Notes: generated by a model not told the origin, from the sequence alone. A stretch of 35,222 nt of DNA from Holophagaceae bacterium (GCA_003165415.1 PLUC01000099.1:1-35222); one strand, 5' to 3'. Counted from the stretch's first letter, positions 8,463-17,976 are shown. Numbers and translations: made by a program.

Positions 8463-9233
8463 TCAACGGTATTGCTGGTACCAGCCGAGCCCGGCCAGCG
8501 TGCCGGCGCGGGGATTGTATTCGCAGCCCACGAATCCGGCGTAGCCCAGGCGGTCCAGTTCTTCGAACAGGAACGGGTAGTTCAGTTCCTCGCCGTCGGG
8601 CTCATGGCGCGAAGGCACCCCGGCGACCTGCACATGGCCGGTGATGGGCATGAGCGCGCGCAGGGCCATGGTCATGTCGCCGTGCAGGATCTGGCGGTGG
8701 AAGACGTCGAACTGGAGCTTGAGGTTGGGCATCCCCAGCTCCTTGATGAGATTCTCGGCGAAGGGGAAGGTGTTCAGGAAATAGCCCGGCATGGTGCGGT
8801 TGTTGATAGGCTCCAGGACCAGGTCGAGCCCCGCTTCGGCCAGCCGCTCCGCGGTCCAGAGCACCGCCTTGCGGTAGGCGGCCACGGTGGCGGGGTCCGA
8901 AGGGTCGCCTACGCCGGACATGAGGTGCAGGCGCTCGACCCCAGTGGCCTGGGCATAGTCCAGGGCCTTGGCCACGCCGGCCTGGAGTTCGCCGAAGCGC
9001 CCGGGAAGGCAGCCCAGCCCGCGCTCCCCCGCTTCCCAGTTCCCGGGCGGAAGGTTGAACAGCGCCTGGGTCAGGCCATTGCGGGTGAGGCGCTCGGCGA
9101 TGGCGTCCGCCGCGAAGGCATAGGGAAAGAGGTACTCCACCGCAGGGAACCCGGCTTCCGCCGCGGCGTCGAAGCGGTCGAGGAAGGCCCACTCGGTGAA
9201 CATCATGGACAGGTTGGCGGCAAAGCGCGGCAT
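8463..9233 (-). CDS. hyi: Hydroxypyruvate isomerase family protein (TIM barrel)
   Basis: The 256-residue protein has the xylose-isomerase-like barrel pattern of Hyi/OtnI enzymes: MPRFAANLSMMFTEWAFLDR at the start, LVLEPINNR in the middle, QFDVFHRQILHGD, and a C-terminal GCEYNPR whose Glu, with the earlier Glu, Asp and His, forms the metal site. The family interconverts hydroxypyruvate and tartronate semialdehyde, or acts on related 2-keto sugar acids (OtnI). The ATG at 9233 has AGGAG upstream; longer readings add a proline-rich tail that is not conserved. It is transcribed alone, tail to tail with hutU. No glyoxylate carboligase or glycerate kinase is nearby, so the actual substrate is uncertain. 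Confidence 0.85.
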   Translation of the reverse strand: MPRFAANLSMMFTEWAFLDRFDAAAEAGFPAVEYLFPYAFAADAIAERLTRNGLTQALFNLPPGNWEAGERGLGCLPGRFGELQAGVAKALDYAQATGVERLHLMSGVGDPSDPATVAAYRKAVLWTAERLAEAGLDLVLEPINNRTMPGYFLNTFPFAENLIKELGMPNLKLQFDVFHRQILHGDMTMALRALMPITGHVQVAGVPSRHEPDGEELNYPFLFEELDRLGYAGFVGCEYNPRAGTLAGLGWYQQYR

Positions 9234-9613
9234 GGCGGATTCTCCTGGTTGAAGGGGCGGGGCGGTATGGAAAGCTTGGCACAAAGTGGGACGAGTTGCC
9301 TCCCGTTGGCTGCCGGGATCCGGGGAAAGCTGTATATATTTTATGCATTGGTCCAAAGGCCACGCACCGATGGAGGCGAGCCCATCCGAGCTTTGTCTTG
9401 CCCCCGGTGATCTCCTGGCCGATCGGACCGTTCGGCAGAGATAACGGCTGCACATGTTAGTTGCTTATATTGTTTGTTTTATTTAATTTCGTGGAAATCC
9501 TGGAGCCACTGCCGGCAGGGTACAACCCTGAGTGAATCAAGCAATGGCGGTAACGGAATTCCGACCTAAATTGCAATTGCCGCTTTCAATCTTTCCCCGG
9601 AACCAGGTGCGAA
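9234..9613. other. Intergenic region between divergent hyi and a small gene; AT-rich segments and one hairpin
   Basis: No gene is supported in these 380 bases. Two AT-rich stretches, about 9328-9348 and 9455-9490, are probably the promoters for hyi (leftward) and the gene at 9614 (rightward); I see no convincing -35/-10 pair. A hairpin CAGGGT (9516-9521), loop ACA, ACCCTG (9525-9530) is flanked by CACT (9507-9510) and AGTG (9531-9534), which can extend it across a five-base bulge. It would sit in the 5' leader of the rightward gene. It matches no riboswitch I know. Confidence 0.35.
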
Positions 9614-10045
9614 ATGTCTCAACCCGCAGAATCTGGACGCACCATGGACAAGGTGGTGGCCCGCTACCGGAACGGCAGGGTGGTCAAAGGCTTCACCGTG
9701 GATTTCACGCCGTTCCAGGACCGCTTCCACATCGTCGAGGCCGGCGCCGAAACGCCCCAGTTGCGGGAAATCCTGGTCGCCGAGCTGAAGGGGGTCTTTT
9801 TCGTGAAGGATCTGGCGGGGGACCTGGGCCACGCCAAATCCAACGTCTTCGATCCCGGGGACTGGACGCCCGGGCGCAAGGTCCGGGTCCAGTTCAAGGA
9901 CGGCGAGGTCCTGGCGGGCTTCACCCCGGACTACCTGCCGGTGCGGGCCGGCTTCTTCCTCCTGCCCGCCGACCTGAAATCCAACACCGACCGCTGTTTC
10001 GTCATCGCTGCCGCCGCGGAGAAGGTCACGCCCATCAGTGCCTGA
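9614..10045 (+). CDS. Small protein with two copies of a beta motif (DUF6982-like)
   Basis: This 143-residue cytoplasmic protein contains an internal duplication: KVVARYRNGRVVKGFT at about residues 13-28 and KVRVQFKDGEVLAGFT at about 93-108, each followed by a related segment (DFTPFQDRFHIV and DYLPVRAGFFLL). Between them lies LREILVAELKGVFFVKDLAGD. This resembles the small DUF6982-type proteins of Acidobacteria and Deltaproteobacteria, whose function is not established; I am recalling the family from its pattern and could not check it. The start follows AGGTG. The gene stands alone behind an AT-rich leader with a small hairpin. Confidence 0.6.
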   Translation: MSQPAESGRTMDKVVARYRNGRVVKGFTVDFTPFQDRFHIVEAGAETPQLREILVAELKGVFFVKDLAGDLGHAKSNVFDPGDWTPGRKVRVQFKDGEVLAGFTPDYLPVRAGFFLLPADLKSNTDRCFVIAAAAEKVTPISA

Positions 10046-10120
10046 TGTCAAAAGTAGAGACAGAGCCTACGCTATAGGAGCGAATCAAGACCGTCGAACC
10101 GCCTGCCCAGGAGAGCCGCC

Positions 10121-11011
10121 ATGTCGCCCGAAACCAAGCTGCACGGCGTGTACCCCTACCTGGTTTCCCCCCTGGACGACGCCGGCCGAGTCCACCGGGA
10201 GGTGCTGGCCCGGCTGGTGGAACACCTGATCGGCTGCGGGGTGCACGGGCTCACGCCCCTGGGCAGCACCGGCGAGTTCGCCTACCTCAGCACGGCCCAG
10301 CGACTGGAGATCGTCGAGGTGGTGGTGCAGGCGGCCCGCGGGCGGGTGCCGGTGATCGCGGGGGTGGCCGCCACCACCACCCGGGACGGGGCCGCCCTGG
10401 CGCGGGAGGTGATGGCGCGGGGGGCGGACGGGGTGCTGGCCATCCTGGAGAGCTATTTCCCCATCCCCGATCCAGGGGTGGAAGCCTATTTCCGGGCGGT
10501 GGCCGAGGCCACCGACGGCCCGGTGGTGCTCTACACCAATCCCCAGTTCCAGCGCTCCGACCTCTCCCTGCCGGTCATCCGGCGGCTGTCGGAGGTTCCC
10601 AACATCCGCTACCTCAAGGACGCCTCCACCAACACCGGCCGCCTGCTTTCCATCCTCAACGAAACGGAAGGACGGCTGGGGCTGTTCGCCGCCTCCGCGC
10701 ACATCCCGGCCTGCGTCATGCTCATCGGCGGGGTGGGCTGGATGGCCGGCCCCGCCTGCGTCATCCCGCGCCAGAGCGTGGCCCTCTACGATCTGGCCCG
10801 GCGCGGAGAATGGGCGGCGGCCATGGAACTGCAGCGCGGACTGTGGGCGGTGAACCAGGTGTTCGCCAAGTACGCCCTGGCCGCCTGCATCAAGGGGGCG
10901 CTGGAACTGCAGGGCTTCCCCGTGGGGGCGCCGCTGCCGCCCCAGGCGCCGCTGGATGAGGCCGGCCGCCGGGAGGTGCGAGGCATCCTGGAAGGGGTCG
11001 GCGCACTGTAA
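10121..11011 (+). CDS. Dihydrodipicolinate synthase/N-acetylneuraminate lyase family aldolase
   Basis: The 296-residue TIM-barrel protein has the class I aldolase residues of the DapA/NanA family: the carboxylate-binding loop GSTGE at residues 48-52, the catalytic tyrosine Y138 in LYTNP, and the Schiff-base lysine K166 in YLKDAS. Length is normal. The family covers 4-hydroxy-tetrahydrodipicolinate synthase and many sugar-acid and hydroxyproline aldolases. The first loop threonine of true DapA (GTTGE) is serine here, and there are no lysine-pathway neighbours, so a catabolic aldolase is as likely as lysine synthesis. The ATG follows AGGAGAG. It is followed by a secreted phospholipase-D-like gene after 36 bases. 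Confidence 0.8.
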   Translation: MSPETKLHGVYPYLVSPLDDAGRVHREVLARLVEHLIGCGVHGLTPLGSTGEFAYLSTAQRLEIVEVVVQAARGRVPVIAGVAATTTRDGAALAREVMARGADGVLAILESYFPIPDPGVEAYFRAVAEATDGPVVLYTNPQFQRSDLSLPVIRRLSEVPNIRYLKDASTNTGRLLSILNETEGRLGLFAASAHIPACVMLIGGVGWMAGPACVIPRQSVALYDLARRGEWAAAMELQRGLWAVNQVFAKYALAACIKGALELQGFPVGAPLPPQAPLDEAGRREVRGILEGVGAL

Positions 11012-11047
11012 CCCGGGCGAGTGGCATCCAATTGGCAAGAGGTGCCC

Positions 11048-12031
11048 ATGCCACGCTTTGCCAAACTCATCCGCTGCTCCGCCGCCCTGCTCGCTGCGGC
11101 CGTCCTGTCCAGCGCGGTCCGCGCGGGCGCCAGAACCACCCTGGTGACCGAGCCGGACCAGGGCCTGGCGCCCATCTACGCCCTGATCTCCTCCGCCCGG
11201 ACCGCCATCGACCTGACCATGTATGAGCTCACCGACCCCACCGCCACGACCCTGCTGGGGCAGGCGGCCGCCCGGGGCGTGGCGGTGCGGGTCATCCTGG
11301 ACCAGAACTACAAGCGGGACACCAATACCCCCGCCTTCCAGGAACTGGCCGCCAATGGCGTGGCCGTGCACTGGGCCGATCCGACCTACGCCTGCACCCA
11401 CCAGAAGACCCTCACGGTGGATGGCGCCACCTCGGCCGTCATGACCCTCAACTTCACCCCCCAATACTACGCCAGCAGCCGCGACTTCGCGGTGGTCACC
11501 AACGACGCCGCTGATGTCTCGGCCATCGAGGCCACCTTCACCGCCGATTTCGCCGACACCCCCATCACGCCCCCGGTGGGCGACAACCTGGTGTGGAGCC
11601 CCACCAACGCCCTTCCCAGCCTGCTGGACCTCATCCAGTCGGCCGGAACCTCCCTGCTGGTGGAAAACGAGGAGATGTCCGACGCGCCCGTGGTGGACGC
11701 CCTCTGCGCCGCCGCCGCCCGGGGGGTGGCGGTGCGGATCACCATGACCTGGAAGGCGGAATACGCCCGGGAACTGGCCCAACTCCAGGACGCCGGAGCC
11801 CAGGTCTCCCTGTACTCCGCCTCGGCGGCGCTGTACATCCACGCCAAGGTGGTGCTGGCGGACTATGGCGCCCCCGGCGCCAGGGTCTTCATCGGTTCGG
11901 AGAACTTCTCCCGGGCCTCCCTCACCCGGAACCGGGAACTGGGGCTCATCACCTCGGATCCGGCCGTCCTGACCTCCACCAACACCACGTTGACCGCCGA
12001 TTTCCTGGGGGGCCTCGCCCAAAGGCCCTGA
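11048..12031 (+). CDS. Secreted phospholipase D-like protein with two HKD motifs
   Basis: The 327-residue protein has a signal peptide (about residues 1-27, basic start, hydrophobic core, ending near AVRAGA) and two phospholipase D motifs: H118-x-K120-x4-D125 (HQKTLTVD) and H265-x-K267-x4-D272 (HAKVVLAD), each followed by the family's conserved Asn/Ser region (LNFT and GSENFS). A pair of HKD motifs makes one active site for phosphodiester hydrolysis or transfer. Substrate could be a lipid or nucleic acid in the periplasm or outside the cell. The ATG at 11048 is chosen for AGAGG just upstream and because the signal peptide then starts correctly; an in-frame GTG at 11021 would spoil it. It ends four bases from the stop of the convergent gene. 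Confidence 0.85.
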   Translation: MPRFAKLIRCSAALLAAAVLSSAVRAGARTTLVTEPDQGLAPIYALISSARTAIDLTMYELTDPTATTLLGQAAARGVAVRVILDQNYKRDTNTPAFQELAANGVAVHWADPTYACTHQKTLTVDGATSAVMTLNFTPQYYASSRDFAVVTNDAADVSAIEATFTADFADTPITPPVGDNLVWSPTNALPSLLDLIQSAGTSLLVENEEMSDAPVVDALCAAAARGVAVRITMTWKAEYARELAQLQDAGAQVSLYSASAALYIHAKVVLADYGAPGARVFIGSENFSRASLTRNRELGLITSDPAVLTSTNTTLTADFLGGLAQRP

Positions 12032-12035
12032 CCAC

Positions 12036-12482
12036 TCAATGGGCGTCCGGGTCGTCCACGTCCAGGACGACCCGCACCCGGCTGTCCGTCCTGCCCCATT
12101 CCACCAGCCCGATGGCGTTCCGGTTCGCAGTGACGGCCCTGACCACCTCCTCGGCGCTGGACACCTCCCGGGGCGGATGGGCCTGGCCGGTGAAGAACAG
12201 CCGGGCCCAGTAGGCGCTGATCTCGGCCAGATCCTTGTTGACCAGGACGTGGTAGAAGTGCGCGCGGATGCTGGGAGGTTCCTGCTGTTCCACCGGGGCC
12301 GCGGGCAGCCCGGAGGGAAGCCGTTTCTGCCGCCCCAGGAAAAGGTTCCGGACCTCTTCCCGGGAGATCTTGGTCACGCCGCTGTCGGCATTGACGATGA
12401 CGACCATGCGCAGGTCGGCACCGGGGAGTGAGGCGCAGGCCGCCAGGAGGGCGGCCAGAGCGATGGAGGGGCCTTTCGCCAT
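12036..12482 (-). CDS. Small secreted PstS-like (phosphate-binding-like) protein
   Basis: The 148-residue product has an N-terminal signal peptide (about residues 1-22; a Cys at 16 might be a lipobox, ACAS, but the context is weak) and then a short domain resembling one lobe of a PstS-type periplasmic binding protein: VVIVNADSGVTKISREEVRNLFLG, then ISAYWARLFFTGQ, ending with IGLVEW. Such half-length proteins are often found next to a porin-like gene, as here, and are not linked to a PstCAB transporter. It starts nine bases after the porin stop with a GAGGGGGG ribosome-binding site, so the two are one operon. Ligand is unknown. Confidence 0.7.
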   Translation of the reverse strand: MAKGPSIALAALLAACASLPGADLRMVVIVNADSGVTKISREEVRNLFLGRQKRLPSGLPAAPVEQQEPPSIRAHFYHVLVNKDLAEISAYWARLFFTGQAHPPREVSSAEEVVRAVTANRNAIGLVEWGRTDSRVRVVLDVDDPDAH

Positions 12483-12491
12483 GTCCCCCCC

Positions 12492-13742
12492 TCAGAACAC
12501 GAAATCGATGGTAGCGGATACCACCGTTGCCCGGCCGTTCCAGTCGGGCTGCGAATTGTTGAACATGCCTCCATTCTGGGCGCGGATCCGGTCCACCTGG
12601 AACTTGCAGTCGACGTTGGCGCGCCAGTCCCAGCGCAGGCCCAGCGCCGCGGTGGACTGGGTGTCCTCGTTGACGGCGGTGAGCAGAGCCACGTCGGCCA
12701 CCACTTGCGCGGCCAGGGGATTCGGCAGGAACGGCAGGGCTCCCAGGTACGGCAACCCCTGCTGCCGGGAATCGATGCGCGACCAGAGGGCGTAGGGCGT
12801 CGCATGGCCCACCCGGTAGCCCAGGCTGAGGAAACCCGTCCAGCTCGACGGCATGAAGATCCGGTCGGAACCCAGGTGATTGAGCATGGCCTGGCCCTGG
12901 AGCGGGCCTTCCTCATAGGTGAGCCCGGCCGAATACCACTGGAGGACCCCGCCGTTCGGATCCACCGCGGTGGCGGTCTGGTTCAGCCCGGGATCCCCCA
13001 GAAGGGCGGCCAGGTTTTCCAGGTCGGTGGAAAGCTCGCTGACGGGCGGAGCGAACCCCTTGCGGAACTGGAACCGGGCATAGGCCATCCGGCCCCGCCA
13101 GGCCCCGCTCTGCACCTCGGCGATCCCCCCGCCGACACGGTCCCCGCTCAGGTCCAGGTTCGGGTAGCCGGACACCGGCACCTGCTCCGAGACGATCGCG
13201 CCATAGAAGCCCTTGAGCCGAAGGGTGGTCTGGCCGCCCAGCGAGAAGGTCCCGGTCAGGTCCACCCCGTTCATCCGGGTGATGGGGATCAGGCCGAAGA
13301 CTTCCACCGGCGGCCGGACCCAGAGGTAGGAATATCCCACATCCCGGGAATCGGCGTTCATGAACGCCTCGATGCCCAGTCGGCCGGCCCGGGCCTGGAT
13401 TTCCGGCACCGGCGTCCAGCCCAGGAAGGCCCAGGAGAACTCGGGCCTGAAGGTTCCGTCATAGTTGTACTTGCTGACCACCTGCAGGGTTCCCTGGAGG
13501 GTGCTGGACAGGGTCGCGTCCATCTGCAGCCCCAGGCGGCTGTCGATCCGGCCGTCCGGGGTGCGGGTGGCGCCCTCGGGCTGGGACGCGTCCCGGACGA
13601 AGCCGGCCTGGTCGGTGCTGTTCCAGACCAGACCCACGGTCCCGAACCCGCTGAACTTAAGCTTTTTTTCCAGTTCCTCAGCCGAAGCGGGCCATGCCAG
13701 GGCAAGGATGAGGGGCGTCAGGAGCCAGGCACCGAACCGCAT
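12492..13742 (-). CDS. Outer-membrane beta-barrel (porin-like) protein
   Basis: The 416-residue protein begins with a signal peptide cleaved near PASA/EE and continues as alternating polar and hydrophobic beta strands with many Gly, Tyr and Trp, ending in Phe (SATIDFVF), the usual outer-membrane insertion signal. Early segments FSGFGTVGLVW and SRLGLQMDATLSSTLQGTLQ resemble the first strands of proteobacterial porins. The protein is probably a channel for a small solute. It is co-transcribed with the small PstS-like gene downstream. The start has GAGG eight bases upstream. I cannot assign a substrate. Confidence 0.75.
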   Translation of the reverse strand: MRFGAWLLTPLILALAWPASAEELEKKLKFSGFGTVGLVWNSTDQAGFVRDASQPEGATRTPDGRIDSRLGLQMDATLSSTLQGTLQVVSKYNYDGTFRPEFSWAFLGWTPVPEIQARAGRLGIEAFMNADSRDVGYSYLWVRPPVEVFGLIPITRMNGVDLTGTFSLGGQTTLRLKGFYGAIVSEQVPVSGYPNLDLSGDRVGGGIAEVQSGAWRGRMAYARFQFRKGFAPPVSELSTDLENLAALLGDPGLNQTATAVDPNGGVLQWYSAGLTYEEGPLQGQAMLNHLGSDRIFMPSSWTGFLSLGYRVGHATPYALWSRIDSRQQGLPYLGALPFLPNPLAAQVVADVALLTAVNEDTQSTAALGLRWDWRANVDCKFQVDRIRAQNGGMFNNSQPDWNGRATVVSATIDFVF

Positions 13743-13771
13743 TGGAGACCTCAGATTGATGAACCATCAAA

Positions 13772-13993
13772 TCATGGCCTCCAGTAAAAGGACAGTAACT
13801 TCTTTTTCTGCTGGAAATGACTGATCCACTGGATGGGGCCGTCCTCGATGATCTGGCCGATGAACATCACCCCGTCGGAGTCCTTCAGGCCGCTGCGGTT
13901 CACCCCGCTCCGGCAACCACGTTCCCGTGAGCCGGCGGTTCCTGGGGCACCTGAAGGAGACCTTGGGCATTTGATGCCGGCGGATCGCGTCAA
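13772..13993 (-). other. Protein-like short frame, possible gene remnant
   Basis: On the leftward strand the last 40 codons of an open frame ending at 13772 read like genuine protein (DGVMFIGQIIEDGPIQWISH), while the upstream codons are arginine- and proline-rich and look random. There is no ribosome-binding site before any start and it overlaps the stop of the downstream-reading neighbour at 13990. It may be the tail of a decayed gene or chance. The 247 bases between the porin and the next leftward gene hold nothing else recognised. Confidence 0.2.
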
Positions 13994-14865
13994 GGCTTGC
14001 AGGCCAGGTATTCCAGGCCCGCGCCGATTTCCGGTCTGCCCTTGAGGAACGTCGGGGTGAACCGGACCAGGTTCACCGACCGGAACTTCACCGTTTCGCG
14101 CATCCGGCGTTCGAGGGCCGGAATGAGGTAGGTGGATTTCCAGACTGCCAGCGCCTGGGTCTGGGTGGCCGCATCGAGCCTGACCCAGACCAGCGGCACA
14201 TGAAGCGTGCTGGGCAGGAGCAGCGGCACGGGGGAATCCCGGAGTTCCTGGCGCTCGGCATTGCTCATGGCCCGCTGGATAAGTTCAGCATAGCGGCGGC
14301 TGTCCAGGGTCCGATTGCCCGTCGGGCCCTTGTTCTCCTCCGGGTCGAGGGTGCCGTCCAGGTTGATTCCGGGGTGGATGGCTCCCCAGGTTTCAACCGG
14401 GAGGAAAAAGGTGCCTCCCTCTTTCAACATGTTCCTCAAATTGAACCAATGGCCGGCCTTCCACCGGGTGAATTTCATGACACTCCAGTCGGGGATGATG
14501 GCCGACACCTTGTGCGCCAGGATCCTTGAAACGCGGAAGAGCTGGTCCGCATCGTTGAAGTCACAACGCACATGCAGGTCGGAAGAGGGCGCGTGCGCCT
14601 CGCTGCTCAGGAAGATCCACTTGGTCAATGGACTCCCCTCCACCCTTTCCACGGGGAAGCGGCCTGCCTCCTGGGTCGTCGCGCCGAGGACAAGGATGAG
14701 GGACGCCGGGTGTCTGGGATCGGTGCCGGCATCCAGTGCTTTTTTCAGGGCCTGAAGATCCTTGAGGACGGTTTCAAGGGGCACCTCCGCTCCCCGTCCG
14801 GGCATGAACGTCAACGAAACCAGGGCCGCAGCCAGAAGGAAATGCCTCAGGATTGAAGTTCTCAT
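13990..14865 (-). CDS. Secreted protein with a degenerate methyltransferase-like (Rossmann) pattern
   Basis: The 291-residue protein has a clear signal peptide (about residues 1-25, ending near GRGA). The mature part follows the strand-helix order of class I methyltransferases: ASLILVLGATTQ, SDLHVRCDFNDADQLF, VSAIIPDWSVMKF, then LKEGGTFFLPVETWG, which resembles the 'leader D...GG.f' motifs of SAM enzymes. The glycine-rich SAM loop is not present and export makes SAM use unlikely, so it may be a fold relic with another role. The start has only a weak GGGA upstream. It is transcribed alone, with an AT palindrome about 20 bases before the start. No firm function. Confidence 0.55.
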   Translation of the reverse strand: MRTSILRHFLLAAALVSLTFMPGRGAEVPLETVLKDLQALKKALDAGTDPRHPASLILVLGATTQEAGRFPVERVEGSPLTKWIFLSSEAHAPSSDLHVRCDFNDADQLFRVSRILAHKVSAIIPDWSVMKFTRWKAGHWFNLRNMLKEGGTFFLPVETWGAIHPGINLDGTLDPEENKGPTGNRTLDSRRYAELIQRAMSNAERQELRDSPVPLLLPSTLHVPLVWVRLDAATQTQALAVWKSTYLIPALERRMRETVKFRSVNLVRFTPTFLKGRPEIGAGLEYLACKP

Positions 14866-14885
14866 CTAGGCGTCCCGCGGTAAAA

Positions 14886-14900
14886 CATAATTAAATTATG
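14886..14900. promoter_or_regulatory. Perfect AT-rich palindrome upstream of the secreted protein gene
   Basis: CATAATT at 14886-14892 and AATTATG at 14894-14900 form a perfect inverted repeat around one base, in an AT-rich patch 21 bases before the leftward start codon at 14865. It could be an operator or simply the -10 region of that gene. It is too AT-rich and short to be a terminator. Confidence 0.3.
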
Positions 14901-15037
14901 GGTCGCTGAGGCCATTCATGCCAACCAAAGCAGTCCTAGCGGTTGCTGTGTCCTGAACGGATGCAACGCAAGGCCGTGTTCGTAATTGAATCAAATGGAT
15001 ACGTAACCAAGCATGAGCCTGTATACAGCTTGTGGGC

Positions 15038-15060
15038 AAAAAAATCCGGTGAGCGGCCGG
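15038..15060 (-). terminator. Possible terminator after the opp operon
   Basis: Read leftward, CCGG (complement of 15057-15060) and CCGG (complement of 15046-15049) make a short GC stem with a seven-base loop, followed after one base by seven T (complement of 15038-15044). It lies about 50 bases after the oppF stop. The stem is only four pairs, so the call is tentative. Confidence 0.4.
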
Positions 15061-15107
15061 GGCAGGGTGGTAATGGGTCTGATTCCTTCCCTGACCGGGT
15101 CAGCCGA

Positions 15108-16066
<959 letters not shown>

Positions 16067-16070
<4 letters not shown>

Positions 16071-17053
16071 GGCCGCGCCTCCCGCGGGGCCAGCTCGTGG
16101 GTGAGCCAGCAGGAGACGCTGTGGGTGGGGCTGAGCCGGGCCGCCGGGGGCGGGCGCAGGGCGCAGACCTTCATGGCGCGCTCGCAGCGGGGCGTGAACG
16201 GGCAGCCCCTGGGCGGCGCGATGAGGTCCGGCGGGCTGCCGGGGATGGGCACCAGGCGGGTCCGGGCGGCGGAGCTGTCGGGGATGGACCGGAGCAGGCC
16301 CCAGGTGTAGGGGTGCGCGGCCTGGTAGAAGATCTCCCGGGTGGTGCCCTCCTCCACGATGGTGCCGGCGTAGAGCACGATGACCCGGTTGCACATGGTG
16401 GCCACCACCCCGAGATTGTGGGTGATGAGGATGATCGAGGTGTCCAGCCGCTCCTTCACGTGGGTGAGCAGGTCCAGGATCTGGGCTTGGATGGTCACGT
16501 CCAGGGCGGTGGTGGGCTCGTCGGCGATGAGCAGCTTGGGCGAGCAGGCGATGGCCATGGCGATCATGGTGCGCTGGCGCATGCCGCCGGAGAACTCGTG
16601 GGGGAACTGCCGGAGCCGTTCCCGGGCGTCCGGGATCTCCACCAGCTCGAACAGGCGCAGGGCCTCCTCCCGGGCCTTGGCCTTGGAGACGCGGCGGTGC
16701 AGGCGGATGGGCTCCATCACCTGGCTGCCCACCCGCACCAGGGGGTTGAGCGAGGTCATGGGGTCCTGGAACACCATGCCGATGGCGTCGCCGTAGAGGC
16801 TGCGCAGGTAGCGGTCGCTCCTGCGGGTCAGCTCCTCGCCGTCGAAGCGGATGCTGTCCGCCTCGATCCGCGCGTTGTCGGGCAGCAGGCGCATGAGCGA
16901 GAGCATGGCCGCGCTCTTGCCCGAGCCGGACTCGCCGACGATCCCCAGGGACTCGCCCCGGTCCACGTGCAGCGAGATGCCCCGCAGGGCCTGGACTTCC
17001 CCCGCCTCCACGGTGAAGGTGGTGCGCAGGTTGGTGACCTCCAGGAGGCTCAC
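16067..17053 (-). CDS. oppD: Oligopeptide ABC transporter ATP-binding protein OppD
   Basis: The 328-residue ATPase has Walker A GESGSGKS at residues 40-47, the signature EFSGGMRQR, and Walker [23 protein letters not shown] is the typical Q-loop region of peptide importers. The C-terminal peptide-transporter extension includes GCPFTPRC. The start is a GTG at 17053 overlapping the oppC stop (GTGA), which gives the conserved N-terminus LLEVTNL; no ATG fits. It partners OppF. Confidence 0.92.
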
Positions 17054-17976
17054 TGCTTCAGCCTCGGGTCCAGGGCGTCCCGCAGGCCGTCGCCGATGAA
17101 GTTGAAGGAGAACATGGTCAGGCTGATGGCCAGGGTCGGCACCAGTATCTGGTAGGGGTAGGAGAAGATGCTGGGGATCGCTTCGCTGGCCAGGGTGCCC
17201 CAGCTGGCCATGGGCACCTGGATGCCGATGCCCAGGAAGCTCAGGAAGGCCTCGGAGAAGATCGCCGCGGGGATGAGGAAGGTCACGGTGACGATGATCG
17301 GCCCCATGCTGTTGGGGATCAGGTGCCGGAACAGGATGCGCGCGTCGCTCGCGCCCAGGGCCTTGGCGGCCAGGGCGAACTCCTGGTTCTTGAGGCTGAG
17401 CACCTGGGAGCGCACCATGCGGGCGGTGCCGATCCAGTAGGTGAGGCACAGGGCGATGAGGATGCTCTGCAGGGTGTTGCCCAGGAACATCATGATCAGG
17501 ATGATGTAGAGCAGCGACGGCACGCCGGTGAGGATGTCCACGATGCGCATCAGCACCATGTCGGTGCGGCCGCCGAAGTAGCCGGAGATGCCGCCGTAGA
17601 CGATGCCGATGACGAAGTTGATGCCCGCGGTGACGAAGCCGATGCTGAGGGAGATCCGGGCACCAAAGAGCACCCGGATGTAGATGTCGCGACCGAACTT
17701 GTCGGTGCCGAACCAGTGTGCGGCGGTGGGCCACTGGTTCTGCAGGTCGATGTCCTGGCCGTCGTAGGTGTAGGACGACAGCATGGGGCCGAAGATGGCC
17801 AGCAGGGTGACCGCCACGATCACCGCCAGCCCGACCATGGCCAGCGGGTCCCGGCGGAAGCGCGCCCAGGCGTCCTGCCAGTAGGACCTGGACCGGCGGA
17901 CGATGGCTTCGTCCTGGCGCTGGCCCGGGGCCAGCGGCTCGAACAGGTCGGGGGTCAGGGCCGCGTCGCTATTCAT
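17050..17976 (-). CDS. oppC: Oligopeptide ABC transporter permease OppC
   Basis: The 308-residue inner-membrane protein has about six membrane segments: the first at about residues 45-68, then a periplasmic loop with HWFGTDKFGRDIYIRVLFGA, and the cluster following it. The EAA-type motif that contacts the ATPase is at ALAAKALGASDARILFRH. FGTDKFGRD and the final FIGDGLRDALDPR are characteristic of OppC/DppC. Its start overlaps the oppB end by eight bases. Confidence 0.93.
   Translation of the reverse strand: MNSDAALTPDLFEPLAPGQRQDEAIVRRSRSYWQDAWARFRRDPLAMVGLAVIVAVTLLAIFGPMLSSYTYDGQDIDLQNQWPTAAHWFGTDKFGRDIYIRVLFGARISLSIGFVTAGINFVIGIVYGGISGYFGGRTDMVLMRIVDILTGVPSLLYIILIMMFLGNTLQSILIALCLTYWIGTARMVRSQVLSLKNQEFALAAKALGASDARILFRHLIPNSMGPIIVTVTFLIPAAIFSEAFLSFLGIGIQVPMASWGTLASEAIPSIFSYPYQILVPTLAISLTMFSFNFIGDGLRDALDPRLKQ

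Noticed and set aside
10121-11011. Calling this gene dapA for lysine synthesis
   Set aside because: The catalytic residues only place it in the wide aldolase family; the loop is GSTGE and there are no lysine genes nearby.
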